Of a stretch of 64,000 nt of DNA, positions 17,830-25,324 are shown piece after piece. A program made the translations under genes and the position numbers. Source of the DNA: Frondihabitans sp. Leaf304 (GTDB taxonomy: Bacteria > Actinomycetota > Actinomycetes > Actinomycetales > Microbacteriaceae); NCBI RefSeq assembly GCF_001423105.1, contig NZ_LMNV01000003.1:65822-129821 (forward strand), given 5' to 3'. Position 1 is the stretch's first letter, and each line of letters begins with the position of its first letter. The notes under the pieces were generated by a model. The model saw only the letters and a list, made by a program, of their open reading frames with translations, made no database searches and was not told the DNA's origin.

Positions 17830-19386
17830 CTACAACTTCTCGGCGAGCTTGGGCAGGCGGCGCAGGGCGCGATCGCGGCGGGCGAGGGCCAGAGCCGTCA
17901 GCACGCCGTACCCGAACGTGTCTTCGCCCGCCCACCGGGCGACATCAGCCGCCGCTCGGTAGCGCTCAGAAGCCGCGTGCGCGTCGAGCGCGTCGCCCAG
18001 GGCATCCTGCAGGGCATGCGCGGCTTTGGGGCTGACACTCCCCTTCAGCGTCGCCCCGCGCTGAGCATCGATCGCGTAGCGCAACCGCCGGGCGGCCTTC
18101 CGTGCCCGGTGCAAGAGCTCCGCGTCGAACTCACCGCTCTCTCCGTAGGCGTCGGCGGCCGCGACCGCTCGGCGGCGTGCCCGCTTCGACTCCTTAGCGA
18201 TCTTCAGGGCGGCGAACTTCGACGCCGATTTGTCGGCCGAGTCGCCCGTGATCGACACGATACCACCCGGCCCGATGAGAGCGTCGAGCCGGTCGAGCGT
18301 CTCGAAGTACGAGACATCGTTCAGGATCCGACCCAGGTCGCGCCCGGCCTCCGCCCCGAGTTCGCCGAGGGATGCCCGCAATCGAGCGAGTGTGTCGTGC
18401 GTCACCAGGCCCTCCGGCGCATCTGCGAGGTCGAGGGCCAGTTGCTGCTCGGCCACCTCGATGTCGCGCGCGACCCCGGCTGCCGCACTGACGGGGGCGA
18501 GGGCGGCGTCGAGGGCGGACGCGGTCTCGGGGTCGATGATTCCTGAATAGACCCGGAGGAGGCCCCGGAGCCGACGCACGGTCACCCGGAAGCGATGCAC
18601 CGCATCGTCGGCGCCATCGCGCGCCGGAGGGTCGAGTAGCTCCAGGTCGTCGACGAGAGCCGCCATCTGGACGAGAAGGAACTCACCGGCCGACGACGGG
18701 GCCAGAACAGCGCCGTCGTCACCCGGCAGGGCGATCGCCTTCGTGCCGGGCAGGGAGTCGCCGAGGCCACGCGCCAGCTTCGACTTCGACGCCGACAAGC
18801 TCGCCCCGGCGCTCTCGAGCACGCCGCCGACCGCGTCGAGCACAGCTTCGCCGTCGGACCGGCCGACGCCTGGCGCGAGCTCGACCTCCCATTCGCGCCA
18901 GGAGCGGATTGCGGCCGTGTCGGGGTTCGTGGCCGTCACCTCGTCGTCGGCGACCTCGCCGAGCGGGTCGCCGTCGATGTCGAGCAGGGTCGTCACGGTG
19001 CGACGCGTCTCGAGCACCAGCACCGGGTGAAGAGGCCGTCCGCGCAGGATCACCTCGACCGCAGACCGGAGCGCCGCGGGCAGCGGCTCGTCGGCGGCCT
19101 CACCGAGGGGCGCGTGCAGTTCGTGCCGTGCCGGGGTGGCTGTCGACTCGGCGTCTCGTGAGGCGGGCAGCTTCACGTGCCATCCGGCGTCGTGACCCCC
19201 CTCGCGGCGGCGCAGTGTGATGCGATTCGCCAGCAGGAGGTACTCCGCCGTGTCGAAGTAGACCGCCCGCAGCGTGAAGGCCTCCTCGGTGGTCGTGGTC
19301 ACCACCGGGCCGACGCCCGTAAGCTCCGGCACCCGGGTCGCGCGGTCGACGTCGTACTTGCGCTCGATCTCCAACTGCCGCTTCAT
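17830..19386 (-). CDS. CYTH and CHAD domain protein
   Basis: A 518-residue cytoplasmic protein. The N-terminal CYTH (triphosphate tunnel) domain opens with MKRQLEIERKYDV, whose ExExK motif binds metal and triphosphate, and covers about residues 1-200. The C-terminal CHAD domain (about 230-515) is helical and shows conserved histidine/basic motifs such as DAVHRFRVTVRRLRGLLRVY and LLHRARKAARRLRYAID. CHAD domains bind polyphosphate; CYTH domains often hydrolyse inorganic triphosphate. A role in polyphosphate metabolism is likely. The start at 19386 matches the CYTH domain; the open frame upstream to 19428 lacks support. Confidence 0.92.
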   Translation of the reverse strand: MKRQLEIERKYDVDRATRVPELTGVGPVVTTTTEEAFTLRAVYFDTAEYLLLANRITLRRREGGHDAGWHVKLPASRDAESTATPARHELHAPLGEAADEPLPAALRSAVEVILRGRPLHPVLVLETRRTVTTLLDIDGDPLGEVADDEVTATNPDTAAIRSWREWEVELAPGVGRSDGEAVLDAVGGVLESAGASLSASKSKLARGLGDSLPGTKAIALPGDDGAVLAPSSAGEFLLVQMAALVDDLELLDPPARDGADDAVHRFRVTVRRLRGLLRVYSGIIDPETASALDAALAPVSAAAGVARDIEVAEQQLALDLADAPEGLVTHDTLARLRASLGELGAEAGRDLGRILNDVSYFETLDRLDALIGPGGIVSITGDSADKSASKFAALKIAKESKRARRRAVAAADAYGESGEFDAELLHRARKAARRLRYAIDAQRGATLKGSVSPKAAHALQDALGDALDAHAASERYRAAADVARWAGEDTFGYGVLTALALARRDRALRRLPKLAEKL

Positions 19387-19434
19387 GCCCCCCTGTCTAT
19401 CGGATGCGGGTGACAAACGTCGAGGCACCCGGCG

Positions 19435-19440
19435 TAGTCT
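19435..19440 (+). promoter_or_regulatory. TAGTCT -10 box of the maltokinase gene
   Basis: TAGTCT, six bases, ATG at 19447: a leaderless layout in the short divergent gap with the CYTH-CHAD gene. Confidence 0.6.
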
Positions 19441-19446
19441 GCTGAA

Positions 19447-20802
19447 ATGGACGCTGTCGCCCCCTCACTTGCCGGATGGATGGCGCGCCAGCGCTGGTAC
19501 GCCACGAAAGGCCGCCTGCCCAAGATCCGAGTCATCGGCAGCATGGAGTCGACGGTCGACGACGCTCTCGTGATGACGCTCCTCGTGATCGACGAAGCTC
19601 CCGACGTTCCGGTGCTGTATCAGGTGCCCGTCGTCGCAAGGCCGACCCCGCTCTCGGGAGGCGACCACGCCTTCATCGGGTCGAGCGACGGTCTCTATCT
19701 CTACGACGGTCCGCACGACCCCGCCTACACTCACGAGTTGCTTCGCACCCTGGTCGAGCGGCGCCGGGTTGACGGCTCCGACCTTCACGCCGAGGGTCAT
19801 CTCGTCACGGATCCTGGTCGCGTCGTCCGCACCAAGGTGCTCGAGGGCGAGCAGTCGAACACGTCGATCATCTACGACGTCCAAGACGGTCCGGTCGACC
19901 GGGTCATTACGAAGGTCTTCCGCGTGCTGCACCACGGTGACAACCCCGATGTGACCTCGCAGGCGGCATTGACACACGGTGGCTCGTCGCGGGTGCCGGA
20001 GTCGCTCGGCTATCTCACGGCGAGCTGGCCCGACCCGGGTCGCGACGGCGGCGAAGCGAACGGGCACCTCGCCTTCGCTCAGGAGTTCCTTTCAGGATCC
20101 GAGGACGCCTGGCGCGTCGCTCTCGACGCGGCCCGCAGCGGCGTCGACTTCACCGACTCGGCGCGCGCCCTCGGCGAGGCCGTCGCCGAGGTCCACGCCA
20201 CTCTCGCCTCCGAGCTCAGCACGGTTGTCGCCGGCCCCGACGAGATCGACGCGGCACTCGTCAGCATGCGCCGCCGCATCACGACCGCGGCGCGCGAGGT
20301 ACCGGCGATCGCCGAATACGAGGGTGCGATCAACGCTGTGTACGACGCGGTGGGCGCGCTCGACTGGCCGTCGCTCCAGCGCATCCACGGCGACCTCCAC
20401 CTCGGGCAGGCCCTGCAGTCGCCGACGCGCGGCTGGGTGCTGCTCGACTTCGAGGGCGAGCCGCTCCGGCCGATGCCCGAGCGGTCGAGGCCCGATGTGA
20501 CCCTGCGCGATGTGGCCGGGATGCTGCGGTCGTTCGACTACGTCGCTGGATCCTTGGCTCAGGAGCAGCCCGCGGTCGACGCGTCGGAGTGGTCGCACGC
20601 GGCACGCCGGGCCTTCATTGACGGCTACATCGCCGCTTCGGGCATCGACGTGCGCGCGCAGCGCACCCTCCTCGACGCGTTCGAGATCGACAAGGCCGTG
20701 TACGAGGCGATCTACGAATCGCGCAACCGCCCGGGCTGGATCGGGATCCCGCTCGGTGCGGTCGGGCGGCTCGTCTCTCGGAGTGCCCCCGCCATTCAGT
20801 AG
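19447..20802 (+). CDS. mak: Maltokinase-like aminoglycoside-phosphotransferase-fold kinase
   Basis: A 451-residue kinase of the maltokinase group (ATP + maltose to maltose 1-phosphate), part of the GlgE route from trehalose to alpha-glucan. The N-terminal cap has WMARQRWYATKGR, typical of Mak/Pep2. The catalytic loop is RIHGDLHLGQAL and the metal-binding motif follows in VLLDFEGEPLRPMPERSR, a nearly invariant maltokinase signature; DVAGMLRSFDYV comes next. Other GlgE-pathway genes (treS, glgE) are not in this window. Function in central glucan metabolism is known for the family; specific substrate here is inferred. Confidence 0.9.
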   Translation: MDAVAPSLAGWMARQRWYATKGRLPKIRVIGSMESTVDDALVMTLLVIDEAPDVPVLYQVPVVARPTPLSGGDHAFIGSSDGLYLYDGPHDPAYTHELLRTLVERRRVDGSDLHAEGHLVTDPGRVVRTKVLEGEQSNTSIIYDVQDGPVDRVITKVFRVLHHGDNPDVTSQAALTHGGSSRVPESLGYLTASWPDPGRDGGEANGHLAFAQEFLSGSEDAWRVALDAARSGVDFTDSARALGEAVAEVHATLASELSTVVAGPDEIDAALVSMRRRITTAAREVPAIAEYEGAINAVYDAVGALDWPSLQRIHGDLHLGQALQSPTRGWVLLDFEGEPLRPMPERSRPDVTLRDVAGMLRSFDYVAGSLAQEQPAVDASEWSHAARRAFIDGYIAASGIDVRAQRTLLDAFEIDKAVYEAIYESRNRPGWIGIPLGAVGRLVSRSAPAIQ

Positions 20803-20827
20803 CGGCCTCGCTCCTGTGGCGGCGTTT

Positions 20828-20912
20828 GCAAATTTGAAGGAGATCCGGCGGCTGCCGGGGCCCGGATCCGCATGAACACGTCATGCGGCGCCGGTTTTTC
20901 CTTCAAATTTGC
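20828..20912. repeat. Palindromic element, family I copy 1 (AATTTGAAGGA)
   Basis: Perfect 14-base arms GCAAATTTGAAGGA (20828-20841) and TCCTTCAAATTTGC (20899-20912) around a G+C-rich core with CCCGGATCCGCATGA and a second inner hairpin. It lies between the converging maltokinase and pyruvate oxidase genes. Relatives are at 43688-43772 and 45158-45240. Confidence 0.9.
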
Positions 20913-20951
20913 AAGCGCTCGCCCGCTCGCTCGCCCGCCAGACGGCCCGAG

Positions 20952-22709
20952 CTACGGCCGGGGCACGTTCCGCAGGTTCGACCGGGCCATCGCCACGGCT
21001 TCGCCCGCCCCACCGTTCATCACGATCTTCGACATCGCCAGGGCGAAGCCCTTCACCTGCGCTCCGGTGATCGTCGGCGGCAGAGACAGCGCCCGCGGGT
21101 CGGTGACGATGTCGACGAGTGCGGGGCCGTCGTGCTCGAAAGCGGCCTCGAGTGCATCGTGGAGGTCGCGCGGATCCTCGACCCGGACAGCGTGGATGCC
21201 GAGTGCCCGGGCGACGGCCGCGTAGTCGGTCGATGGCACGTCGACGCCGAAGTCGGGGAAGCCCGCGACGAGCATTTCGACCTTAACGAGCCCGAGTGTC
21301 GAGTTGTTGAAGACGACGATCTTGACGGGGACCTTGTAGGCCGCGACGGTGACAAGCTCCCCCAGCAGCATCGACAGTCCGCCGTCACCCGACATCGAGA
21401 CGATCTGCCGGCCCGGGTAGGCGAAAGACGCGCCGACCGCCTGCGGGAGGGCGTTGGCCATCGAGCCGTGCAGGTACGAGCCGATGATCCGACGGCGGCC
21501 ATTGGGCGTGATGTAGCGGGCGCTCCACACGTTCGACATGCCGGTGTCGGCGGTGAAGATCGCGTCGTCGGAGGCGATCTCGTCGAGGACGCTCGCGGCG
21601 TATTCGGGGTGGATCGGCACGATCTTCGTCGCGTCTTTCGTGTACGAGCCGACGACGCCGTTCATCAGGCGTTCGTGCTTCTTCAGCAGCCCGTCCAAGA
21701 ACTTCCGGTTCTTCTTCGGCTTGAGGAGCGGCAGCAGCGCGCGGATCGTCGGCCCGACCTCGGCGTGTACGGGCAGGTGCACGTCGACTCGGCGACCGAT
21801 GTTCGCCGCATCGGCATCGACCTGGGCGACCTTGACCTTGTCACCGTCGGGCAAAAACTGGTCGTACGGGAAGTCGGTGCCGAGCATCACCATCACGTCG
21901 GCATCGTGGATTCCGGCGTGAGCGGCTCCGTAGCCGAGCAGGCCGGTCATGCCGACGTCGAACGGGTTGTCGTACTGGATGACGTCTTTGCCGCGCATCG
22001 AGTGCCCGACCGGCGCCTTGAGCACGTCGGCGAGTCGGATCACGGCATCGTGCTCGCCGATTGCTCCGGCGCCCACGAACAGCGCAACGGTCTTCGCCTC
22101 GTTGAGTGCGTCGGCGAGGTTTTGCAGGTCGTCGCGATTGGGCTCGAGCGTCGGCGGTTTCGTCGCGACGTACGCGGGCACGTGGCCCGCCGCCTCGAAC
22201 TCGGCGATATCGCCCGGCAGGGTGATCACGCTGACGCCGTTGCCGGCAAGGGTGTGCCGGATCGCACTCGCGACGACACGAGGCGCCTGCTCGGCCGTCG
22301 AGATCATCTCGGAGTAGCCCGAGCACTCGGTGAACAGGCGGTCCGGGTGCGTCTCCTGGAAGTACGACATGCCGATCTGGTTCGCCGGAATGTGGCTCGC
22401 GATCGCGAGCACCGGTCCGCCCGAGCGGTGGGCGTCGTAGAGCCCGTTGATGAGATGCAGATTGCCCGGACCGCAGGATCCGGCACACACCGCGAGCTGC
22501 CCCGTGAGTTGGGCCTCCGCCGACGCCATGAACGCGGCGGCCTCCTCGTGCCGCACGTGGATCCAGTCGATCCCACCCTTTGCCGACCCACCCGTCCGGC
22601 GCACCGCGTCGACCACCGGGTTCAAGCTGTCGCCGACGATCCCGTAGATGCGACGCACACCCGCCTCGACGAGTTGCGCGATGAGCTGGTCGGCGATGGT
22701 CTGCGGCAT
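20952..22709 (-). CDS. poxB: Pyruvate dehydrogenase (quinone)/pyruvate oxidase
   Basis: A ThDP-dependent flavoenzyme of 585 residues that decarboxylates pyruvate to acetate and CO2 and passes electrons to quinone at the membrane. The N-terminal ThDP-binding part has YGIVGDSLNPVVDAVRR and the catalytic glutamate in VRHEEAAAFMASAEAQLTG. The C-terminal ThDP motif is SMSGDGGLSMLLGELVTV, with VVFNNSTLGLVK next. Length fits PoxB. The ATG at 22709 has AAAGGG at Shine-Dalgarno distance. Divergent from the mycoredoxin gene. Related ThDP enzymes such as acetolactate synthase are possible but fit less well. Confidence 0.93.
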   Translation of the reverse strand: MPQTIADQLIAQLVEAGVRRIYGIVGDSLNPVVDAVRRTGGSAKGGIDWIHVRHEEAAAFMASAEAQLTGQLAVCAGSCGPGNLHLINGLYDAHRSGGPVLAIASHIPANQIGMSYFQETHPDRLFTECSGYSEMISTAEQAPRVVASAIRHTLAGNGVSVITLPGDIAEFEAAGHVPAYVATKPPTLEPNRDDLQNLADALNEAKTVALFVGAGAIGEHDAVIRLADVLKAPVGHSMRGKDVIQYDNPFDVGMTGLLGYGAAHAGIHDADVMVMLGTDFPYDQFLPDGDKVKVAQVDADAANIGRRVDVHLPVHAEVGPTIRALLPLLKPKKNRKFLDGLLKKHERLMNGVVGSYTKDATKIVPIHPEYAASVLDEIASDDAIFTADTGMSNVWSARYITPNGRRRIIGSYLHGSMANALPQAVGASFAYPGRQIVSMSGDGGLSMLLGELVTVAAYKVPVKIVVFNNSTLGLVKVEMLVAGFPDFGVDVPSTDYAAVARALGIHAVRVEDPRDLHDALEAAFEHDGPALVDIVTDPRALSLPPTITGAQVKGFALAMSKIVMNGGAGEAVAMARSNLRNVPRP

Positions 22710-22802
22710 GGATGTGCCCTTTCGTCGGAAGTCGATGGTGTCTCGTCCACTCAACTCCTCGGATCCTTTGCTGTCGATCCTCGCGTTGTCAGATGCCCGG
22801 CG

Positions 22803-22808
22803 TATTCT
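22803..22808 (+). promoter_or_regulatory. TATTCT -10 box of the mycoredoxin gene
   Basis: TATTCT, seven bases, ATG at 22816, in the 106-base divergent gap with poxB. Confidence 0.6.
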
Positions 22809-22815
22809 TCTCGAC

Positions 22816-23082
22816 ATGACCACCATCGACGCGACCTATGTGCCCGAGGCGGGCACCATCACGATGTTCTCGACCGGCTGGTGCGGCTACTGCGCACGGC
22901 TCAAGCAGCAGCTGACCAAAGACGGCATCGCGTATACCGACATCAACATCGAAGAGACGCCCGGCACAGCCGAGATCGTCGAGCAGGTCAACAACGGCAA
23001 CCAGACCGTTCCGACCGTGATCTTCCCCGACGGGTCGTCGGCGACCAACCCGTCGCTGGCCGAGGTCAAGTCGCGCCTGTAG
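22816..23082 (+). CDS. Mycoredoxin-like glutaredoxin
   Basis: An 88-residue thioredoxin-fold oxidoreductase. The active site is FSTGWCGYCARLKQQL; the CGYC pair and overall length match actinobacterial mycoredoxin-1, which reduces mycothiol mixed disulfides. The cis-proline motif is NQTVPTVIFPDGS and the C-terminus NPSLAEVKSRL is also typical. Starts at 22816; the upstream frame is an antisense shadow of poxB. Expressed divergently from poxB, whose product works under oxidative conditions; a link is plausible but unproven. Confidence 0.93.
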   Translation: MTTIDATYVPEAGTITMFSTGWCGYCARLKQQLTKDGIAYTDINIEETPGTAEIVEQVNNGNQTVPTVIFPDGSSATNPSLAEVKSRL

Positions 23083-23104
23083 GCGTTCTCGCCCCGGCGG
23101 TGCT

Positions 23105-23797
23105 CTAGCTGTAATCGTCGGGGTGGTCGGTGCCCAGGGCGCGGTACGGCTTGCGCGACTTCTTGAGTTCGGGCTCCGCTTCGCCCTCGGGCCTCGTCGC
23201 AATAGGTGCTGTCGTCCGGCCGAGCAGTGCCAGCATCGTGGGCAGGTTGACGGCAAAGAAAAGAAATCCGACGAAACCACCAAATGCGCCGATGACTCTG
23301 CCCCCAGAGTCGATCAATAATCCCGTGGCTGCAGCAAGGTATGCGGCGAAAAGCATCGGGCCCGGCCACAGAGTCAGAATGACTCGACAGACGCCTTCCC
23401 GAGAGCCACCTGCGCGCTCCGCCGCGACTATGCGGTCGCTGACCGACACGTTCGGCTCGCGGCCGGCCCGGTAGGCCGCGAGGATCTCTTTATCGGCCTC
23501 CGGCGTGAAACTCGGTGAGCCCCCGAAGTTCTGACTCTCGGTGATCGCTGGCCGCCAGCGGAACAGCTCGATCCACGCCGCGATGGCAGCGGCGGCCAAG
23601 CCGACGGCGAAAGACACCAGGATCCGCGCCCCCTCGGTCTCGAACCCGGGCACGAGCGCATGGAACAGCGCCGCACCACCCATCCCGAGCACCACCACCG
23701 TCGTGACGAGGGTTCGGCGTCGCGGTGGCGTGACAACCTCGCGCGCGTATGGGACGAAAAGTCGCCACCCCTCGCGGAGATCGTGCCCGAGGGCCAT
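23105..23797 (-). CDS. Hypothetical four-helix membrane protein
   Basis: A 230-residue membrane protein with helices near residues 29-50, 57-77, 143-162 and 168-190 and a hydrophilic loop of about 65 residues between helices two and three. The loop contains TPEADKEILAAYRAGREPNVS. The tail is charged and lysine-rich (ELKKSRKPYRALG). The start at 23797 is two bases beyond the VOC gene stop, so both are probably one transcript. No family recognised. Confidence 0.75.
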   Translation of the reverse strand: MALGHDLREGWRLFVPYAREVVTPPRRRTLVTTVVVLGMGGAALFHALVPGFETEGARILVSFAVGLAAAAIAAWIELFRWRPAITESQNFGGSPSFTPEADKEILAAYRAGREPNVSVSDRIVAAERAGGSREGVCRVILTLWPGPMLFAAYLAAATGLLIDSGGRVIGAFGGFVGFLFFAVNLPTMLALLGRTTAPIATRPEGEAEPELKKSRKPYRALGTDHPDDYS

Positions 23798-23799
23798 CG

Positions 23800-24195
23800 T
23801 CAGCCTGCGGAAGGGGCGAAGAACTCGATGGCGTTACCGTCGGGATCCTTGACGTTCAAGACCGTTCCGTAGGGGGCTTCGACGAGGTCGCCGACGATTC
23901 CGGCATCGGCGAGGCGGTTCTTCAGCGCCATGACTCGGCCCCGGCTCGGCACGGCGAAGCTCACGTGGTCGAGCCCCGGGTGTCGGGGGTCGAAGCGGTC
24001 GGCGTCGCCCTTGACGGTGTACTCGGTCACTCCGAACACCTGGCCTTCGCCGACCGGGAAGATCTTGCGGACGAAATCGTCGGTCACCAGCTCACCCGCC
24101 GGCTCGGTTTCGAACACCGAGGTGAAGAACGGGAGGCTCTTCTCGAGGTCGGTCACCGTCAGGGCGACGTGGGCGTATCCGTTGAATTCGGGCAT
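23800..24195 (-). CDS. Glyoxalase/bleomycin-resistance (VOC) family protein
   Basis: A 131-residue vicinal-oxygen-chelate protein. It starts MPEFNGYAHVALTVTDLEKS, with the first metal-ligand histidine in HVALTV, then GLDHVSFAVPS (second module) and ends VLNVKDPDGNAIEFFAP, which contains the usual terminal glutamate. Such proteins are lyases, dioxygenases or binders of toxic compounds; the reaction cannot be told from sequence. The ATG at 24195 matches the fold; the open frame to 24360 crosses the divergent promoter. Confidence 0.88.
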   Translation of the reverse strand: MPEFNGYAHVALTVTDLEKSLPFFTSVFETEPAGELVTDDFVRKIFPVGEGQVFGVTEYTVKGDADRFDPRHPGLDHVSFAVPSRGRVMALKNRLADAGIVGDLVEAPYGTVLNVKDPDGNAIEFFAPSAG

Positions 24196-24324
24196 GTTCG
24201 GGTTGCTCGCTTCCGTGCGACGATCGTTGTCTGGCCCCGAGCTAACACCCCGGGTGCTGGGCGAGTTCTGCACAGCTGTCCCCCTCGCCCCCTGCTCGGC
24301 GGCGGCCGTCGGCAGTCTGGTGCG

Positions 24325-25263
24325 ATGTCTCTTGCTCCTGGCCCCGAGCTTCTCGTTCACTCGTCTTCATCAGAATCCGACGAGCGGCTTGCGCGAGCCA
24401 GAGGCGACCTCGTGCGACTCGTTCCGGGCCGCTACGTCCGGGCCCAGCACTGGCGCGCGTTCGACGATCGCGAACGCTACCTCATGCTCTCGTTCGCGGC
24501 ACTGTCAGCCCTGCGCTGCGACGCCGTACTCTCGCACGCAAGCGCGGCAGCGTTCTGGGGCCTGCCTCGCTTGGGTCCGTGGCCGTCGCGCGCCCAGGTG
24601 ACGGTTCCCGCCGCCACGACCTCCACCGCGAATCGCTGGGCCTACAAGCATGCAAGCACGCTCTCCGACGACGAGACCCTCGAATTCGCGGGGTTCCGAG
24701 TCACGTCACCCGCACGCACAGGAGTCGATCTCGCTCTGGTCTCGTCGTTTCGCCAGTCGGTCGTGGCACTCGACCACGGCCTGCACGTCGGACTCTTCGA
24801 TCAGAATGAGCTTCTCGATCTCAGCACCCATCGGTCTGCAGTTCGAGGCGTGGTTCGGGCGAAGCGAGCCATCGCATTTGCCGACGCGCGAGCCGATCGA
24901 CCCGGCGAGTCGCTCAGCCGCGTCGTGATCCACGAAGGAGGCCTCGAAGAGCCCGACCTGCAGAAGCACTTCCCTAACCCGACCGGTCCCGACGCCTACG
25001 GCGATTTCTGGTGGCGAGGGTGCCGCCGAGTCGGCGAGTTCGACGGCGAGGTGAAGTACCGCGATGCGCGCATGAGATCGGGAAGGTCACCGGAGCAGGT
25101 CGTGATCGACGAGAAGAACCGAGAGAACTGGCTTGCTCGTCAGCCGGGAGTGAACGGTGTGGTGCGCTGGGACTGGCGGACCGTAGTGACGCCGGGTGCC
25201 CTTGCGCGTCTGTTGCTGGAGGCGGGGGTGCCGCAGGTTCGTAGTCGCGTTTCGCGGGTTTAG
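24325..25263 (+). CDS. AbiEi-like antitoxin-fold protein with a nuclease-like C-terminus
   Basis: A 312-residue soluble protein. The N-terminal 110 residues (LVRLVPGRYVRAQHW, DAVLSHASAAAFWGLP) look like the winged-helix region of AbiEi antitoxin-type proteins common in actinobacteria. The C-terminal part has VGEFDGEVKYRDARM and VVIDEKNRENWLARQPGV, which fits a PD-(D/E)XK/DUF559-like nuclease core (E-x-K strand followed by a helix with E and R). No partner toxin gene (AbiEii-like) is adjacent. The last codons and stop lie in the left arm of a near-perfect palindrome. Function unknown; defence or stress regulation is possible. Confidence 0.75.
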   Translation: MSLAPGPELLVHSSSSESDERLARARGDLVRLVPGRYVRAQHWRAFDDRERYLMLSFAALSALRCDAVLSHASAAAFWGLPRLGPWPSRAQVTVPAATTSTANRWAYKHASTLSDDETLEFAGFRVTSPARTGVDLALVSSFRQSVVALDHGLHVGLFDQNELLDLSTHRSAVRGVVRAKRAIAFADARADRPGESLSRVVIHEGGLEEPDLQKHFPNPTGPDAYGDFWWRGCRRVGEFDGEVKYRDARMRSGRSPEQVVIDEKNRENWLARQPGVNGVVRWDWRTVVTPGALARLLLEAGVPQVRSRVSRV

Positions 25264-25300
25264 TCGCGGAATAACGCGACTAAACCTGCGAAACGCGACT
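25243..25300. repeat. Near-perfect 26-bp-arm palindrome between converging genes
   Basis: Arms at 25243-25268 and 25275-25300 match at 25 of 26 positions around the six-base loop GAATAA. The left arm holds the stop codon of the AbiEi-like gene. It ends 24 bases before the helicase stop. A strong candidate for a two-way terminator; no poly-T tract follows. Confidence 0.9.
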
Positions 25301-25324
25301 AGACCCGAGGGGCGCAGGGCCGCG

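Noticed and set aside
20883..23108. 741-codon plus-strand frame opposite pyruvate oxidase
   Set aside because: Mirror of the well-supported poxB; its product shows no motif and mycoredoxin occupies another frame at its end.
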